Shown: positions 45,347 through 54,324, numbered from the stretch's first letter. The stretch: 57,759 bases of DNA from Bacteroidota bacterium (GCA_018266935.1 JAFDZL010000488.1:1-57759), one strand, 5' to 3'. Notes: a model not told the origin generated them from the sequence alone. Translations and numbers: made by a program.

Positions 45347-47374
45347 TTAAATAAATAATGCAACTACAAGATCGATCAGCTTGATGCCGATAAAAGGTAC
45401 CAGTATGCCGCCGAAGCCGTAGATCAGCAGGTTGCGGCGCAGCAATGCGCTCGCGCCGATCGGCTTATATTCTACCCCACGCAAAGCCAGCGGTATAAGC
45501 AACGGGATAATGATCGCGTTGAAGATCACCGCAGAGAGTATCGCCGACTGCGGGCTGTGAAGGCCCATAATATTCAAAGCGCCTAAGGACGGAATTGAGA
45601 CCATGAACAATGCCGGCACGATAGCGAAATATTTGGCCACGTCGTTCGCGATGGAGAAAGTAGTTAGTGTCCCGCGCGTCATCAGCAACTGCTTGCCTAT
45701 TTCCACGATCTCGATCAGCTTGGTTGGGTCGTTATCCAGGTCAACCATGTTACCGGCTTCCTTGGCGGCCTGCGTACCGCTGTTCATGGCCACACCTACG
45801 TCAGCCTGCGCCAGGGCCGGCGCATCGTTGGTGCCGTCGCCCATCATGGCAACCAGTTTGCCACCGGTCTGCTCGTGTTTGATATAGTTCATTTTATCCT
45901 CCGGCTTAGCCTCGGCAATAAAATCGTCCACACCGGCTTTATTGGCGATATATTTTGCGGTCAGCGGGTTATCCCCGGTAACCATCACCGTTTTTACGCC
46001 CATCTTGCGCAGGCGCTCAAAGCGCTCCTGGATGCCCGGTTTAATGATATCCTGCAGTTCAATTACGCCTAACACCATTTCGTTCTGAGACACAACAAGC
46101 GGCGTGCCGCCATCCGAAGCGATCTGTTTTACCCGATCTTCTACTTCGGCTGGGAATGGATTGCCGGCCTTGATCACCATGTTGCGTATCGCATCTGTGG
46201 CGCCTTTGCGTATCCGTACACCTGCCGGCGTATTGATCCCGCTTGAGCGCGTTTCAGCGGTGAATTTGACAAACTCAGCGCCTTCCGGTGCCTGCGGCAA
46301 TTTCATATGGGTCGAGGCCAGGTCGACGATCGACTTGCCTTCAGGGGTGTCATCAGCCAGCGAGCCAAAAACACAGGCCACGATCAGGTCATTAGGATCG
46401 ACACCTTTAGCGGGCCAGAACTGAGTGGCTTTACGGTTACCTATCGTTATTGTCCCGGTTTTGTCTAACAATAGGGTATCCAGATCGCCTGCGGTTTCAA
46501 CAGCCTTGCCCGATTTGGTGATCACATTGGCGCGCAGCGCCCGGTCCATACCGGCAATACCAATGGCCGATAAAAGGCCGCCGATCGTCGTCGGGATAAG
46601 GCAGACGAATAATGAGATAAACGCTGCTATCGTAATGGGGGTATTAGCGTAATCGCCGAATGGCTTCAATGTAACGCAAACAATAACAAAGATGAGTGTA
46701 AAGCCTGCCAACAAAATCGTCAAGGCGATCTCGTTCGGTGTTTTCTGGCGCGACGCGCCTTCAACCAGCGCGATCATTTTGTCCAGGAAACTTTCACCGG
46801 GCTGAGCGGTAACTAATACTTTAATATTGTCCGAAAGCACCTTGGTACCCCCCGTCACGGAAGATTTATCACCTCCTGATTCGCGGATAACCGGGGCCGA
46901 TTCTCCTGTAATAGCCGACTCATCAATGGTTGCAATACCTTCGACGATCTCACCGTCAGTCGGGATAGTATCTCCTGCCGCGCAGACAAAGACATCCCCT
47001 TTGAGCAACTGGCTTGATGATTTGGTTACAATAGTGCCATTGTTAAGAATGACTTTAGCTGGTGTTTCCTCACGCGTTTTACGCAAACTTTCAGCCTGTG
47101 CTTTGCCCCTTGCTTCGGCGATCGCTTCGGCGAAATTGGCGAAGAGCACAGTAAACAGCAGCACCAGGAATATGGTAAAGTTATATCCGAAACTGCCCTG
47201 TGCCGGATTAGTGAATGAGAACACTGATACGATCAGCATGACAACCGTACCGATCTCCACGGTGAACATCACCGGGTTACGCACCAGTACGCGCGGGTCG
47301 AGCTTGGCGAACGAATGCTTTAAAGCTTCTTTCACCTGGTCGGCCTGGAATAATGTATTTTGAGTTGATTTCAT
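45347..47374 (-). CDS. kdpB: Potassium-transporting ATPase ATP-binding subunit KdpB
   Basis: 675 residues, a P-type ATPase: membrane helices 1-2 (about 35-80), actuator domain with ITGESAPV (the site equivalent to Ser162 in E. coli, at TGES), and phosphorylation motif DKTGT ([12 protein letters not shown], Asp about 305). The nucleotide domain and [16 protein letters not shown] follow, then the C-terminal helices. It hydrolyses ATP to drive potassium uptake through KdpA at low external potassium. The Ser residue of TGES that can be inhibited by phosphorylation is present. Confidence 0.97.
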   Translation of the reverse strand: MKSTQNTLFQADQVKEALKHSFAKLDPRVLVRNPVMFTVEIGTVVMLIVSVFSFTNPAQGSFGYNFTIFLVLLFTVLFANFAEAIAEARGKAQAESLRKTREETPAKVILNNGTIVTKSSSQLLKGDVFVCAAGDTIPTDGEIVEGIATIDESAITGESAPVIRESGGDKSSVTGGTKVLSDNIKVLVTAQPGESFLDKMIALVEGASRQKTPNEIALTILLAGFTLIFVIVCVTLKPFGDYANTPITIAAFISLFVCLIPTTIGGLLSAIGIAGMDRALRANVITKSGKAVETAGDLDTLLLDKTGTITIGNRKATQFWPAKGVDPNDLIVACVFGSLADDTPEGKSIVDLASTHMKLPQAPEGAEFVKFTAETRSSGINTPAGVRIRKGATDAIRNMVIKAGNPFPAEVEDRVKQIASDGGTPLVVSQNEMVLGVIELQDIIKPGIQERFERLRKMGVKTVMVTGDNPLTAKYIANKAGVDDFIAEAKPEDKMNYIKHEQTGGKLVAMMGDGTNDAPALAQADVGVAMNSGTQAAKEAGNMVDLDNDPTKLIEIVEIGKQLLMTRGTLTTFSIANDVAKYFAIVPALFMVSIPSLGALNIMGLHSPQSAILSAVIFNAIIIPLLIPLALRGVEYKPIGASALLRRNLLIYGFGGILVPFIGIKLIDLVVALFI

Positions 47375-47412
47375 TTTCTTATTTTTTAATCAAACTTTAT
47401 TTAAGGGTGAGG

Positions 47413-49128
47413 CTATTTAAGTGAAAAGTGTTCAGCCAACGGACCAAGCGCTAGTGACGGAAAGAATGACAATGCAGCTATGATAATGATCACGGCGAAT
47501 ATCATTACGCCAAAGGTTGTGGTATCGGTCTTCAGCGTGCCGGCCGACTCCGGAATGAATTTTTTATTCGCCAGGATACCGGCTATAGCCACCGGACCGA
47601 TGATCGGTAAAAACCTCGCCAGGATCATGACAATACCTGCGCTCACATTCCAGAAAATACTGTTGTCGCCCAGACCCTCGAAACCGGAGCCATTATTGGC
47701 CGAGCTTGAGCTAAATTGATACAGCATCTCAGAAAAGCCATGATAACCAGGGTTGTTCAGCCATGCCGATGGTTTTTCAGCCCAGTTGATGTTTGGAAAA
47801 TGAACCAGGATGTAACATGACAAAGCAGTTCCTACCAGGATCAGGAAAGGGTGCAGCAAGGCAGTCAGCGAGGCGATCTTCATTTCGCGCGCTTCAACCT
47901 TCCGTCCCATAAATTCAGGCGTGCGCCCTACCATCAGGCCGGATATGAAGACTGCGATAATGATGAAGATATAGAAGTTAAGATAACCTACGCCAACCCC
48001 TCCGTAAAAGGCATTGATCATCATATCAAACATTTGTCCCAAACCTGATAACGGTTGCATACTATCATGCATCGCATTTACAGAACCATTGGAGGTTACG
48101 GTAGTACAAATGCCCCAGTATGCCGACGCGGCAGGGCCAAAACGAACTTCCTTGCCCTCCATAGCTCCCGTAGGCTGACTGACACCCAAATGTGCGATCG
48201 CGGGGTTGCCATTAACCTCCGCATTTATGGAAGTTACCTGCATCACGAGAAAGCCAATCGTCATCACGCCAAATATTACCCAGGCCAGCTTCTTCCGATT
48301 GAGGTAGTATCCAAGCGCAAAAACCAGCGCTATAGGTATCAATATGATACTAACGTTTTCAACTATATTGGTCAGATAATTAGGGTTTTCGAGCGGATGC
48401 GCCGAATTTGGCCCGTACCAGCCGCCGCCGTTAGTACCCAGTTGCTTGATGGCGATCATTGCGGCTGCAGGGCCGCGTGAAACATGCAACGTATCTCCCT
48501 GTAAACTCATCAATGTAGCTTTGCCTTCGTAGCTTGTAGTAGTACCGTTGAAAGCAAGAATAATGGCGACAACGAAAGCAAGCGGCAACAACAACCTGGT
48601 AACTGATCTAACCAGCAGGTCCCAAAAATTACCCAACTTGTCCGTCACCTTATCCCGCATGGCCTTAAATACAACCAATACAGCAGCTATACCCGTCGCC
48701 GCGCTGACGAATTGAAGGAACATGAGCACGCAGCTTTGTGTGAAATAAGTTACACCCGTTTCGCCCGAGTAATCCTGCAGATTGGTATTGGTCATAAAAC
48801 TGATAGCCGTATTAAACGCCAGGTCGGGTGTCTGGCCTGGATTCTTGTCAGGATTCATTGGAAGATGCCCCTGGAACAAAAGGCTAAAAAAAGCATAAAA
48901 CAGCCATAAGCAATTGATAGTAAGCATCGCCTTCAGATGCTGCTTCCAGTTCATTTCGCGCTTTGGGTCGATCCCGCTAAAACGGAAGATCAGGCGCTCA
49001 AGCGGCGCCATAAAGTCGAGCCAGGTCTTTTCGCCGTTAAATACTTTGGCGATATACCTGCCCAGCGGTATGGCCAAAACGACGGTCAGCACATACATTA
49101 AAATAACGCCCAAATATTCGGTGTTCAT
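47413..49128 (-). CDS. kdpA: Potassium-transporting ATPase channel-like subunit KdpA
   Basis: 571 residues, about ten membrane helices. Selectivity-filter loops: NTAISFMTNTNLQDYSGE, QLGTNGGGWYGPNSAHP, ICTTVTSNGSVNAMHD, and QFSSSSANNGSGFEGL, all four P-loops with the KdpA consensus. The start MNTEYLGVILMYVLT is normal. It is the potassium-binding subunit related to SKT transporters. kdpF lies 20 nt upstream. Confidence 0.97.
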   Translation of the reverse strand: MNTEYLGVILMYVLTVVLAIPLGRYIAKVFNGEKTWLDFMAPLERLIFRFSGIDPKREMNWKQHLKAMLTINCLWLFYAFFSLLFQGHLPMNPDKNPGQTPDLAFNTAISFMTNTNLQDYSGETGVTYFTQSCVLMFLQFVSAATGIAAVLVVFKAMRDKVTDKLGNFWDLLVRSVTRLLLPLAFVVAIILAFNGTTTSYEGKATLMSLQGDTLHVSRGPAAAMIAIKQLGTNGGGWYGPNSAHPLENPNYLTNIVENVSIILIPIALVFALGYYLNRKKLAWVIFGVMTIGFLVMQVTSINAEVNGNPAIAHLGVSQPTGAMEGKEVRFGPAASAYWGICTTVTSNGSVNAMHDSMQPLSGLGQMFDMMINAFYGGVGVGYLNFYIFIIIAVFISGLMVGRTPEFMGRKVEAREMKIASLTALLHPFLILVGTALSCYILVHFPNINWAEKPSAWLNNPGYHGFSEMLYQFSSSSANNGSGFEGLGDNSIFWNVSAGIVMILARFLPIIGPVAIAGILANKKFIPESAGTLKTDTTTFGVMIFAVIIIIAALSFFPSLALGPLAEHFSLK

Positions 49129-49148
49129 GATTTCTGATTTTTAATAGT

Positions 49149-49226
49149 TTAAAATTTTTCGGGTTTCAGCAGTACGTACACCATGTAAATGAACACGGCT
49201 ACGGACACAATAAATAAAGCGACCAT
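49149..49226 (-). CDS. kdpF: KdpF, small potassium-ATPase subunit
   Basis: 25 residues from an ATG: MVALFIVSVAVFIYMVYVLL, then KPEKF. One membrane helix with a short basic-acidic tail; the final -Y-x-L-x-x-P-E-x-F is the KdpF hallmark. It stabilises the KdpABC complex. It is placed just upstream of kdpA, as expected, and 4 nt after the previous small ORF. Confidence 0.93.
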   Translation of the reverse strand: MVALFIVSVAVFIYMVYVLLKPEKF

Positions 49227-49230
49227 AGTT

Positions 49231-49323
49231 TCAGATTTTTTCGAAGTAATTAACCGATTTGAAAAAGAGCCAGAACACGACTATGAAGCATAGCACGTAG
49301 GCAATTGTTAGTACAGTATCCAT
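49231..49323 (-). CDS. 30-residue single-helix membrane protein upstream of kdpF
   Basis: MDTVLTIAYVLCFIVVFWLF followed by FKSVNYFEKI. One membrane helix (about 3-22) with a short aromatic/charged tail. It has an ATG start and a stop 4 nt before the kdpF ATG, so it should be translated with it. I think similar peptides precede kdpF in other Bacteroidota, from memory only. It may be a second small subunit of the pump. Confidence 0.75.
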   Translation of the reverse strand: MDTVLTIAYVLCFIVVFWLFFKSVNYFEKI

Positions 49324-49363
49324 TTTGATTTCAATTTTTTAATTGTAAAACCTTATCCATATT

Positions 49364-49483
49364 TTAATGATAGAAAAGCTTGATTTTCAAAAAGGCTATA
49401 TAAACCAATGCCGCCGCCAGCAGCCAGGCAAAGACCACGATCAGAATATCTTTTGGCGAATTCTTTATATGTTCTTTTTTCAT
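49364..49483 (-). CDS. 39-residue single-helix membrane protein at the head of the kdp operon
   Basis: MKKEHIKNSPKDILIVVFAW, then LLAAALVYIAFLKIKLFYH. A basic N-terminus is followed by one membrane helix (about 12-35), so the N-terminus is probably cytoplasmic. ATG start; the stop is 40 nt before the next small ORF. It looks like the first gene of the kdp transcript. No family name known to me. Confidence 0.72.
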   Translation of the reverse strand: MKKEHIKNSPKDILIVVFAWLLAAALVYIAFLKIKLFYH

Positions 49484-49763
49484 ATTCACACCTGGTTCCT
49501 GGCTTTTACTTGAATAAAATTCAGTAGTTCAGCCTGTTAATTATATGCCTGCCGGCACTCAGTAAAATGAGCTTTATCATAATACTGCAATGCCGACGCA
49601 ACAACTGCCTGCAAGGCGGTGTAATTTTTAGCCCTGGTTGTTGTCTTTCGATTGGCGATCAACCAAAATGATGCCTGTGAAAAGCGTTGGGCGAAAAGTG
49701 CTGATTAACAGGTAAAAAATCGGTTTTATTTTTTTAGGCAGAAAGCCAGGAGGTCAATCGGCC

Positions 49764-49795
49764 TATCATTTTGATACGGTTTTATCAAAATGATA
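49764..49795. promoter_or_regulatory. Perfect 13-bp palindrome, candidate binding site upstream of the kdp operon
   Basis: TATCATTTTGATA (49764-49776) and TATCAAAATGATA (49783-49795) around CGGTTT. It lies about 280 nt upstream of the first kdp ORF, a distance suited to an enhancer-binding regulator such as the one encoded at 50095. I looked for a -24/-12 promoter between it and 49483 and found no convincing GG-N10-GC. The rest of 49484-49763 shows no gene. Confidence 0.5.
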
Positions 49796-49802
49796 TAACC
49801 CG

Positions 49803-49836
49803 CCGGGAAAAAGAAAAAGCCTCCCTTCCGGGAGGC
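49803..49836 (-). terminator. Terminator after the sigma-54 regulator transcript
   Basis: On the minus strand GCCTCCC, loop GGAA, GGGAGGC (49836-49819), followed by TTTTTCTTTTT. It ends the transcript that carries the regulator and the 62-residue ORF. Confidence 0.88.
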
Positions 49837-49870
49837 CTCGATCCAGTTTTAATTGAGAATTATAAGAGGG

Positions 49871-50059
49871 TCAATGTTCATGGCGCGATAGTTCGCGGCC
49901 GTGCAGCTCAACCAGGTTGCCGTCCTCATCAATAGCATAGTGCGCATGAGTAACGTCCCGGTCTATCGTAAGCTGTTTGTGTTTTTTCTTCTTCGGTCTC
50001 GCCATTGGTATGATCAGGATGGCCAGCAGCGCCGCGATTTTAAAAATGGTAGCAAGCAT
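49871..50059 (-). CDS. Small membrane-anchored hypothetical protein
   Basis: 62 residues from an ATG. One N-terminal membrane helix (LATIFKIAALLAILIIPM), then a Lys-rich patch (ARPKKKKHKQ), then a soluble tail YAIDEDGNLVELHGRELSRHEH. It follows the regulator gene by 35 nt and precedes a terminator, so it is part of that transcript. The tail motif DEDGNLVELHGRE could be a conserved core. No family known to me. Confidence 0.65.
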   Translation of the reverse strand: MLATIFKIAALLAILIIPMARPKKKKHKQLTIDRDVTHAHYAIDEDGNLVELHGRELSRHEH

Positions 50060-50094
50060 GATTTTCCGTTTGCTAAGAACTGCAAACGACCTAC

Positions 50095-51444
50095 CTATTC
50101 CAGGCCGTACTCTTTCAGTTTACGATATAAAGTAGCGACGCCAATGTTCAGAAGCCGGGCTGCTTCGGTACGGTTGCCGTGCGTGTGGTTTAATACGCGT
50201 TGAATATGAAGTTTTTCGACAGCCGACAAGTCGAAAGCTGAAAGACCGTGAACTGGTTTTGGAGGCTGCGAATGTTGTATTTCGTATGGCAGCAGGGTTT
50301 CATCCAATTCCTCGCTGTCACATAAGATAACAGCCCGTTCAATGATATTTTTCAGCTCGCGGATATTGCCGGGCCAATTGTAGGCTTCCAGTTTTTCGAT
50401 AAAACCGAAAGTCATTTTGCTCACTGGCTTTTTTACTTTCGAAGCAAAATATTGTATGAAATATTCCGCCAGCAGCGTGATATCTTTTTTACGCTCGCGC
50501 AGTGCCGGCAAAGTGATCTGGAACACCGAAAGGCGGTAATACAGGTCGGAACGGAAATTACCCGTCTCAATTTCAGATTGCAGATTACGGTTAGTAGCGG
50601 CCAGTATGCGCACGTTCACCTTCGTGGGTTTGGTGTCCCCAACCTTCAAAAACTCCTGCGATTCGAGCACGCGCAGTAGTTTGGCCTGCAATTCGGGGTC
50701 GAGTTCGCCTATTTCGTCCAGGAATATTGTCCCACTGTTAGCTTCTTCAAAAAGGCCTCTTTTGTCTTTTGCAGCGCCTGTAAATGAACCCGCTTTATGC
50801 CCAAACAGTTCGCTTTCCAGCAGTTCTTTGGTAAAAGCGCTACAGTTCACGGCGACAAAAGGCTTTCCCGTGCGGCTGCTGGCCTGGTGAATGGCTTCCG
50901 CGAATACTTCCTTACCTGTACCGGTTTCGCCCAGAAGTAAAACAGTTGTGTCGGTTTGCGCTACTTTTTGCGCCAGTTTTATGGCATCGGTTAATGCAGC
51001 CGACTTACCGATAATGCGCTCAAAGCCAAATTTGTCATTTAACTTATTTTCCAGTTCCTGCACGCGCTGCTGCAAAATGGCCTTATCCATAGCCTTGCTT
51101 ACCAGCGGGATGATCTTCTCATTGTCGTCGCCCTTGGTTATATAGTCAAAAGCGCCTGCTTTGATGGCTTTAACGCCATCGTTGATCGTACCGTAAGCCG
51201 TCAGGACAATTACCTCTGTAGTTGGCCAGTTTTTTTTGATCTGTTCGGTGAGCTCGATGCCGTTGATATCCGGCAGTTTTACGTCACTTAATACGACATT
51301 GAAGGTATCATGCTGCAGCTTTTTAAGACCTTCTTTTGCTGAAGCTGATGTAGCAACATCATAACCTTCAAGCTGAAGAATGCGGGCGAGCAGGTTCCTT
51401 AAGCGGTCCTCGTCGTCAATGATCAATAGCCTGCCTTTTTGCAT
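50095..51444 (-). CDS. Sigma-54-dependent response regulator (NtrC family)
   Basis: 449 residues. Receiver domain 1-120 (LLIIDDEDRLRNLL; phospho-Asp in VVLSDVKLPDINGIEL; late Thr and Lys in VLTAYG and ITKGDD). AAA+ domain about 140-375: Walker A GETGTGKE, sigma-54-contacting loop GSFTGA (consensus GAFTGA, so one substitution), Walker B IFLDEIGEL. C-terminal Fis-type helix-turn-helix (HGNRTEAARLLNIGVATLYRKL). It activates sigma-54 promoters. It lies directly upstream of the kdp operon, where other bacteria have the OmpR-type KdpE, so I infer that it is the kdp regulator. Confidence 0.93.
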   Translation of the reverse strand: MQKGRLLIIDDEDRLRNLLARILQLEGYDVATSASAKEGLKKLQHDTFNVVLSDVKLPDINGIELTEQIKKNWPTTEVIVLTAYGTINDGVKAIKAGAFDYITKGDDNEKIIPLVSKAMDKAILQQRVQELENKLNDKFGFERIIGKSAALTDAIKLAQKVAQTDTTVLLLGETGTGKEVFAEAIHQASSRTGKPFVAVNCSAFTKELLESELFGHKAGSFTGAAKDKRGLFEEANSGTIFLDEIGELDPELQAKLLRVLESQEFLKVGDTKPTKVNVRILAATNRNLQSEIETGNFRSDLYYRLSVFQITLPALRERKKDITLLAEYFIQYFASKVKKPVSKMTFGFIEKLEAYNWPGNIRELKNIIERAVILCDSEELDETLLPYEIQHSQPPKPVHGLSAFDLSAVEKLHIQRVLNHTHGNRTEAARLLNIGVATLYRKLKEYGLE

Positions 51445-51504
51445 ATCGGATGCAAAAATGACGAAAAATCATTCAATTTTTATTGATGCTTGTTAAGGAA
51501 GCCG

Positions 51505-52158
51505 TCAAACGCTGATAATCCCTCGCTTAATGGCGAATATCACCAGCCCTACGAGGTTTTTGGAGCCTGTTTTTTCGAAAAGGCGTGCGCGGTAGCCTTC
51601 CACGGTGCGGACACTAAGGAATATCTTATCGGCGATCTCCTGGTTGGAACATTCCTGGCAAACAAGTTTCAAAACTTCAATTTCGCGGTCATTCAATTCA
51701 ATATGCTGCTGCCCGATGTTGTCGCTGTGGCCCGGGCCCACCAGTTGCTTGATCAGCGTTACCGAAAGGTGTTCATTAAAATAAAAGCCTTTATTGTGAA
51801 CCGTCAAAATAGCCTCGATGATCTCTTCCGGTTCGGCGTTTTTCAATAGGTAGCCCGAAGCCCCTGCCCGCATCATATCCACGATATACTTATCCTCATT
51901 ATGCATAGACAGCGCCAGCACTTTGACGCTCTTGTGGTTTTGGTTGATGTAAGCCGTTGTTTGCATACCGTCCATCTCGGGCATCTTGATATCCATCAGC
52001 ACCACATCGGGCGTGTGCTCTGAGAGCAGGCCGATCAGCTCCCTGCCATTGGAGGCCTCCACCATCAAGTTGAAATCGGGATAATCCTCCAGCGTGGCTT
52101 TTAAGCCATTGCGGAAAATCTTATGGTCGTCGGCTATCGCGAGATTGATCGGCTTCAT
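51505..52158 (-). CDS. NarL/FixJ-family response regulator
   Basis: 217 residues. Receiver domain about 1-125 (LAIADDHKIFRNGL; phospho-Asp in VVLMDIKMPEMDGMQ; ALSMHNED; GYLLKNAEP). LuxR-type helix-turn-helix about 150-215 (ELNDREIEVLKLVCQECSNQ, VRTVEGYRARLFEKTGSKN). It pairs with the kinase 44 nt upstream. Targets unknown; the palindromes upstream of the operon (54153-54290) are candidates. Confidence 0.94.
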   Translation of the reverse strand: MKPINLAIADDHKIFRNGLKATLEDYPDFNLMVEASNGRELIGLLSEHTPDVVLMDIKMPEMDGMQTTAYINQNHKSVKVLALSMHNEDKYIVDMMRAGASGYLLKNAEPEEIIEAILTVHNKGFYFNEHLSVTLIKQLVGPGHSDNIGQQHIELNDREIEVLKLVCQECSNQEIADKIFLSVRTVEGYRARLFEKTGSKNLVGLVIFAIKRGIISV

Positions 52159-52202
52159 GCAGGTAAGAGGTGATTGTTGGGTAAATATAATTAATTAATG
52201 GT

Positions 52203-53021
52203 TTATTTTTTAGGCACCGGTACATTAATTGTAGTCAGCGTGCCGCTCAACGGCTTGGAGTAGATGTGAATTTTGCCGTTGACCAGGCTCGCGCGGCTTC
52301 GCAGGTTTTTTAAACCAAAGCCATGTTTTACACTGTCGATATTGAATCCCTTGCCGTTATCCCTGAAAGTCATGGTAAGCGTATGATCCTGCTTACTTAA
52401 TTCGACTTGTATCGACGACGCTTCCGAGTGCTTAACCGCATTGCCGAATAGTTCCTGCGCGATACGATAGAGTGTCAGCTCTATTTCCGAGGAAAAACGT
52501 TCGTCTTCCAGTTTCTTCAAAAAGGTGACCTGTATCGGCGTGGTATCGTCCATTTTCAGGCACAATGCCTTTAAGGCATCGATTAGACCAAAATCAGTCA
52601 GCACCGGCGGCAGGACATTGTGGATGATGTTGCGTATTTCCTGGATACACTCGTCCGTAAGCTTGCGGGTATCAGCCAGCAGCGTATTGGCATTTTCGCC
52701 ATCGCTTATTTTATCGATACGGTGCAGCTTGAGCTTGATGGCCGATAATACCTGCCCCACACTATCGTGCAGGTCCTCGGCAAGGCGCTTGCGCTCGCTT
52801 TCCTGTGTCTCAACTACAGCTTTCAGCAATTCCTGCTGCTGCACATCTTCCAGTTGCCGCAGCTGCACCTGGTTTTTGATCATTTTGCGCTGGTAAACGA
52901 TCACAAAGAAGAAGAGACCCGTAATAAGCACTACGATAACCAATGTGCCTATAATAAGTACCGGAATAACATTGCCCGTTTCGGCTTGCGCCGTTACGAG
53001 GCTAATTTCTGTGGCCTGCAA
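52203..53021 (-). CDS. Sensor histidine kinase, HisKA_3 (NarX/DesK-like)
   Basis: 272 residues from a TTG at 53021, which overlaps the preceding gene by 28 nt; no better in-frame start is seen before the membrane helix. A single helix (VIPVLIIGTLVIVVLITGLF, about 19-40) is followed by a coiled linker and HisKA_3 with the phospho-His in RKRLAEDLHDSVGQVLSAIK. The HATPase domain has FGNAVKHSEASS, FRDNGKGF and HGFGLKNLRSRASLVNG. With almost no sensor domain of its own, it probably relies on the overlapping membrane protein for input. Confidence 0.9.
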   Translation of the reverse strand: MQATEISLVTAQAETGNVIPVLIIGTLVIVVLITGLFFFVIVYQRKMIKNQVQLRQLEDVQQQELLKAVVETQESERKRLAEDLHDSVGQVLSAIKLKLHRIDKISDGENANTLLADTRKLTDECIQEIRNIIHNVLPPVLTDFGLIDALKALCLKMDDTTPIQVTFLKKLEDERFSSEIELTLYRIAQELFGNAVKHSEASSIQVELSKQDHTLTMTFRDNGKGFNIDSVKHGFGLKNLRSRASLVNGKIHIYSKPLSGTLTTINVPVPKK

Positions 53022-53629
53022 AGTAGTGCTGTTGTATAAAGCAAGTTAGCTATAATATTCGTTATGCTGTGGATTATATAGTAGGTTGGGCGGTCGTGTT
53101 CAGGTATCATGTTAAACATCATGAAAAGGAAAATATTGGTAGATGAGTAAAACAACACGCCGGCATTGAACCAGAACAAGCCTTGTTTTTCGATGTGCAC
53201 AAACTCCTGGCGATTGAGCAGTTGGTAGAAATAGATCATCGAAAGCACGATGAAAACGATGCTCGAGGCGGTATTGGCTTCGGTTGGAAATATAAAAATA
53301 TCTTTGGTAAAGTACAGCGCAATAACCAGCGCGAGGGAGGATAATATAATCGTCAGCGTTTTAAGTTTCTTTATGAAAAACGCTTCATAATAGACGATGC
53401 CAAAGAAGACGATATTGCTGATTACGGAAGCGTGGATAACCGGTATATTATTGTTCACTCCCAATACCGGTAATATCTCCGAAGCAAAATCAAAAATAAA
53501 TGCCGGAATAAAATATATGCCTATCAACCGGGACACCTTATCCAACCAACCATAATTGTAAATAAATGCGATCACGGGCAAAAGACCCGTTACGAACGAT
53601 ATCCGATCAAACAGCAGCTCACTTTCCAT
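52994..53629 (-). CDS. Polytopic membrane protein, probable sensor partner of the adjacent kinase
   Basis: 211 residues, about six to seven membrane helices (FVTGLLPVIAFIYNYGWL, IGIYFIPAFIFDFA, ISNIVFFGIVYYEAFFI, LTIILSSLALVIALYF, SIVFIVLSMIYFYQLL, GLFWFNAGVLFYSSTNIFLF, and a last one near 188-205). No catalytic motif. Its 3' end overlaps the kinase gene by 28 nt, which suggests coupled translation and a physical pair, as if a 7TM-sensor kinase had been split in two. Function is inferred from position. Confidence 0.8.
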   Translation of the reverse strand: MESELLFDRISFVTGLLPVIAFIYNYGWLDKVSRLIGIYFIPAFIFDFASEILPVLGVNNNIPVIHASVISNIVFFGIVYYEAFFIKKLKTLTIILSSLALVIALYFTKDIFIFPTEANTASSIVFIVLSMIYFYQLLNRQEFVHIEKQGLFWFNAGVLFYSSTNIFLFMMFNMIPEHDRPTYYIIHSITNIIANLLYTTALLCRPQKLAS

Positions 53630-53644
53630 ACGCTAAAAATTATA

Positions 53645-54106
53645 TCAACTCCCCGTAAGCACATTTTGAGGGCAACCTGCTGAACCCGGGCAAGGATGCG
53701 CCTGCTCTACAACCGTACCATCCGTGGTGCCGGAGGTCGTCGCCATATATGACGCATCCAGTTTTTTATCGCGCGGCAACATATCAAGCCCTTCGGCGGT
53801 AGCGCCTACCAGTATAAAATGGTCTTCGCCAACAGCCCCCGCTATGTATTTTTTTAGAAAATTCGATATGGCTAAAATGAACTTCTGCCAGCCGTTTAAT
53901 TTTTGGCTGTTAGCATAGTAAATGCGGATACCGAGGCACCCTGGCTGGTCTAAAAGTTTCTGCAGAATTTCGTTACCAAAAAATTGCGAAATGGAACCGT
54001 CGGGATGTCTTTCGCGGTGGTTCTTAGTCCATTCGGCGGCAAGAGCTAATTCGATCTCGGCCCCTTCCTTCCCGGTTATCGGAGTGGTTCTGGTAGTTGT
54101 CTCCAT
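53645..54106 (-). CDS. Hypothetical protein, first gene of the two-component operon
   Basis: 153 residues from an ATG. No signal peptide or membrane helix. Parts read as a mixed alpha/beta domain (ISQFFGNEILQKLLDQPG, CLGIRIYYANSQKLNGWQKF, EDHFILVGATAEGLDML). The C-terminus is Cys/Gly/Pro-rich (HPCPGSAGCPQNVL), which could bind a metal or form a disulphide. It precedes the membrane sensor gene by 15 nt. I know no function; it may be a cytoplasmic accessory of the signalling pair. Confidence 0.7.
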   Translation of the reverse strand: METTTRTTPITGKEGAEIELALAAEWTKNHRERHPDGSISQFFGNEILQKLLDQPGCLGIRIYYANSQKLNGWQKFILAISNFLKKYIAGAVGEDHFILVGATAEGLDMLPRDKKLDASYMATTSGTTDGTVVEQAHPCPGSAGCPQNVLTGS

Positions 54107-54152
54107 GATGATGAATGCTTGTCAGGGTTTATTTTACTAAAATTAGGAGTAA

Positions 54153-54290
54153 TTGGTTACTTAACCAACAATGTTCACTTTAGTGCGATACGTATTAACC
54201 GAGGCTATAAAAATCATAACTAACTGATTTTTAAATACATTTACTTGTATTACCTATAGAGAACCATCCTACATTGCGTAGTTTTACGCA
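54153..54290. promoter_or_regulatory. Palindromes upstream of the two-component operon
   Basis: TTGGTTACTTAACCAA (54153-54168) is a 7+7 palindrome with a 2-nt centre, and TGCGTAGTTTTACGCA (54275-54290) is a 6+6 palindrome around GTTT. ATACGTAT (about 54185-54192) is a third. NarL-type regulators bind such short inverted repeats, so these are candidate sites for the regulator at 51505. No promoter element stands out. Nothing else is seen in 54107-54313. Confidence 0.35.
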
Positions 54291-54324
54291 TCAAAAACAG
54301 TACTGATACGGTGCCTGAAAATGC

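Noticed and set aside
49484..49640. A -24/-12 sigma-54 promoter for kdp
   Set aside because: I checked each GG on the minus strand for GC at N10 spacing and found only poor matches.
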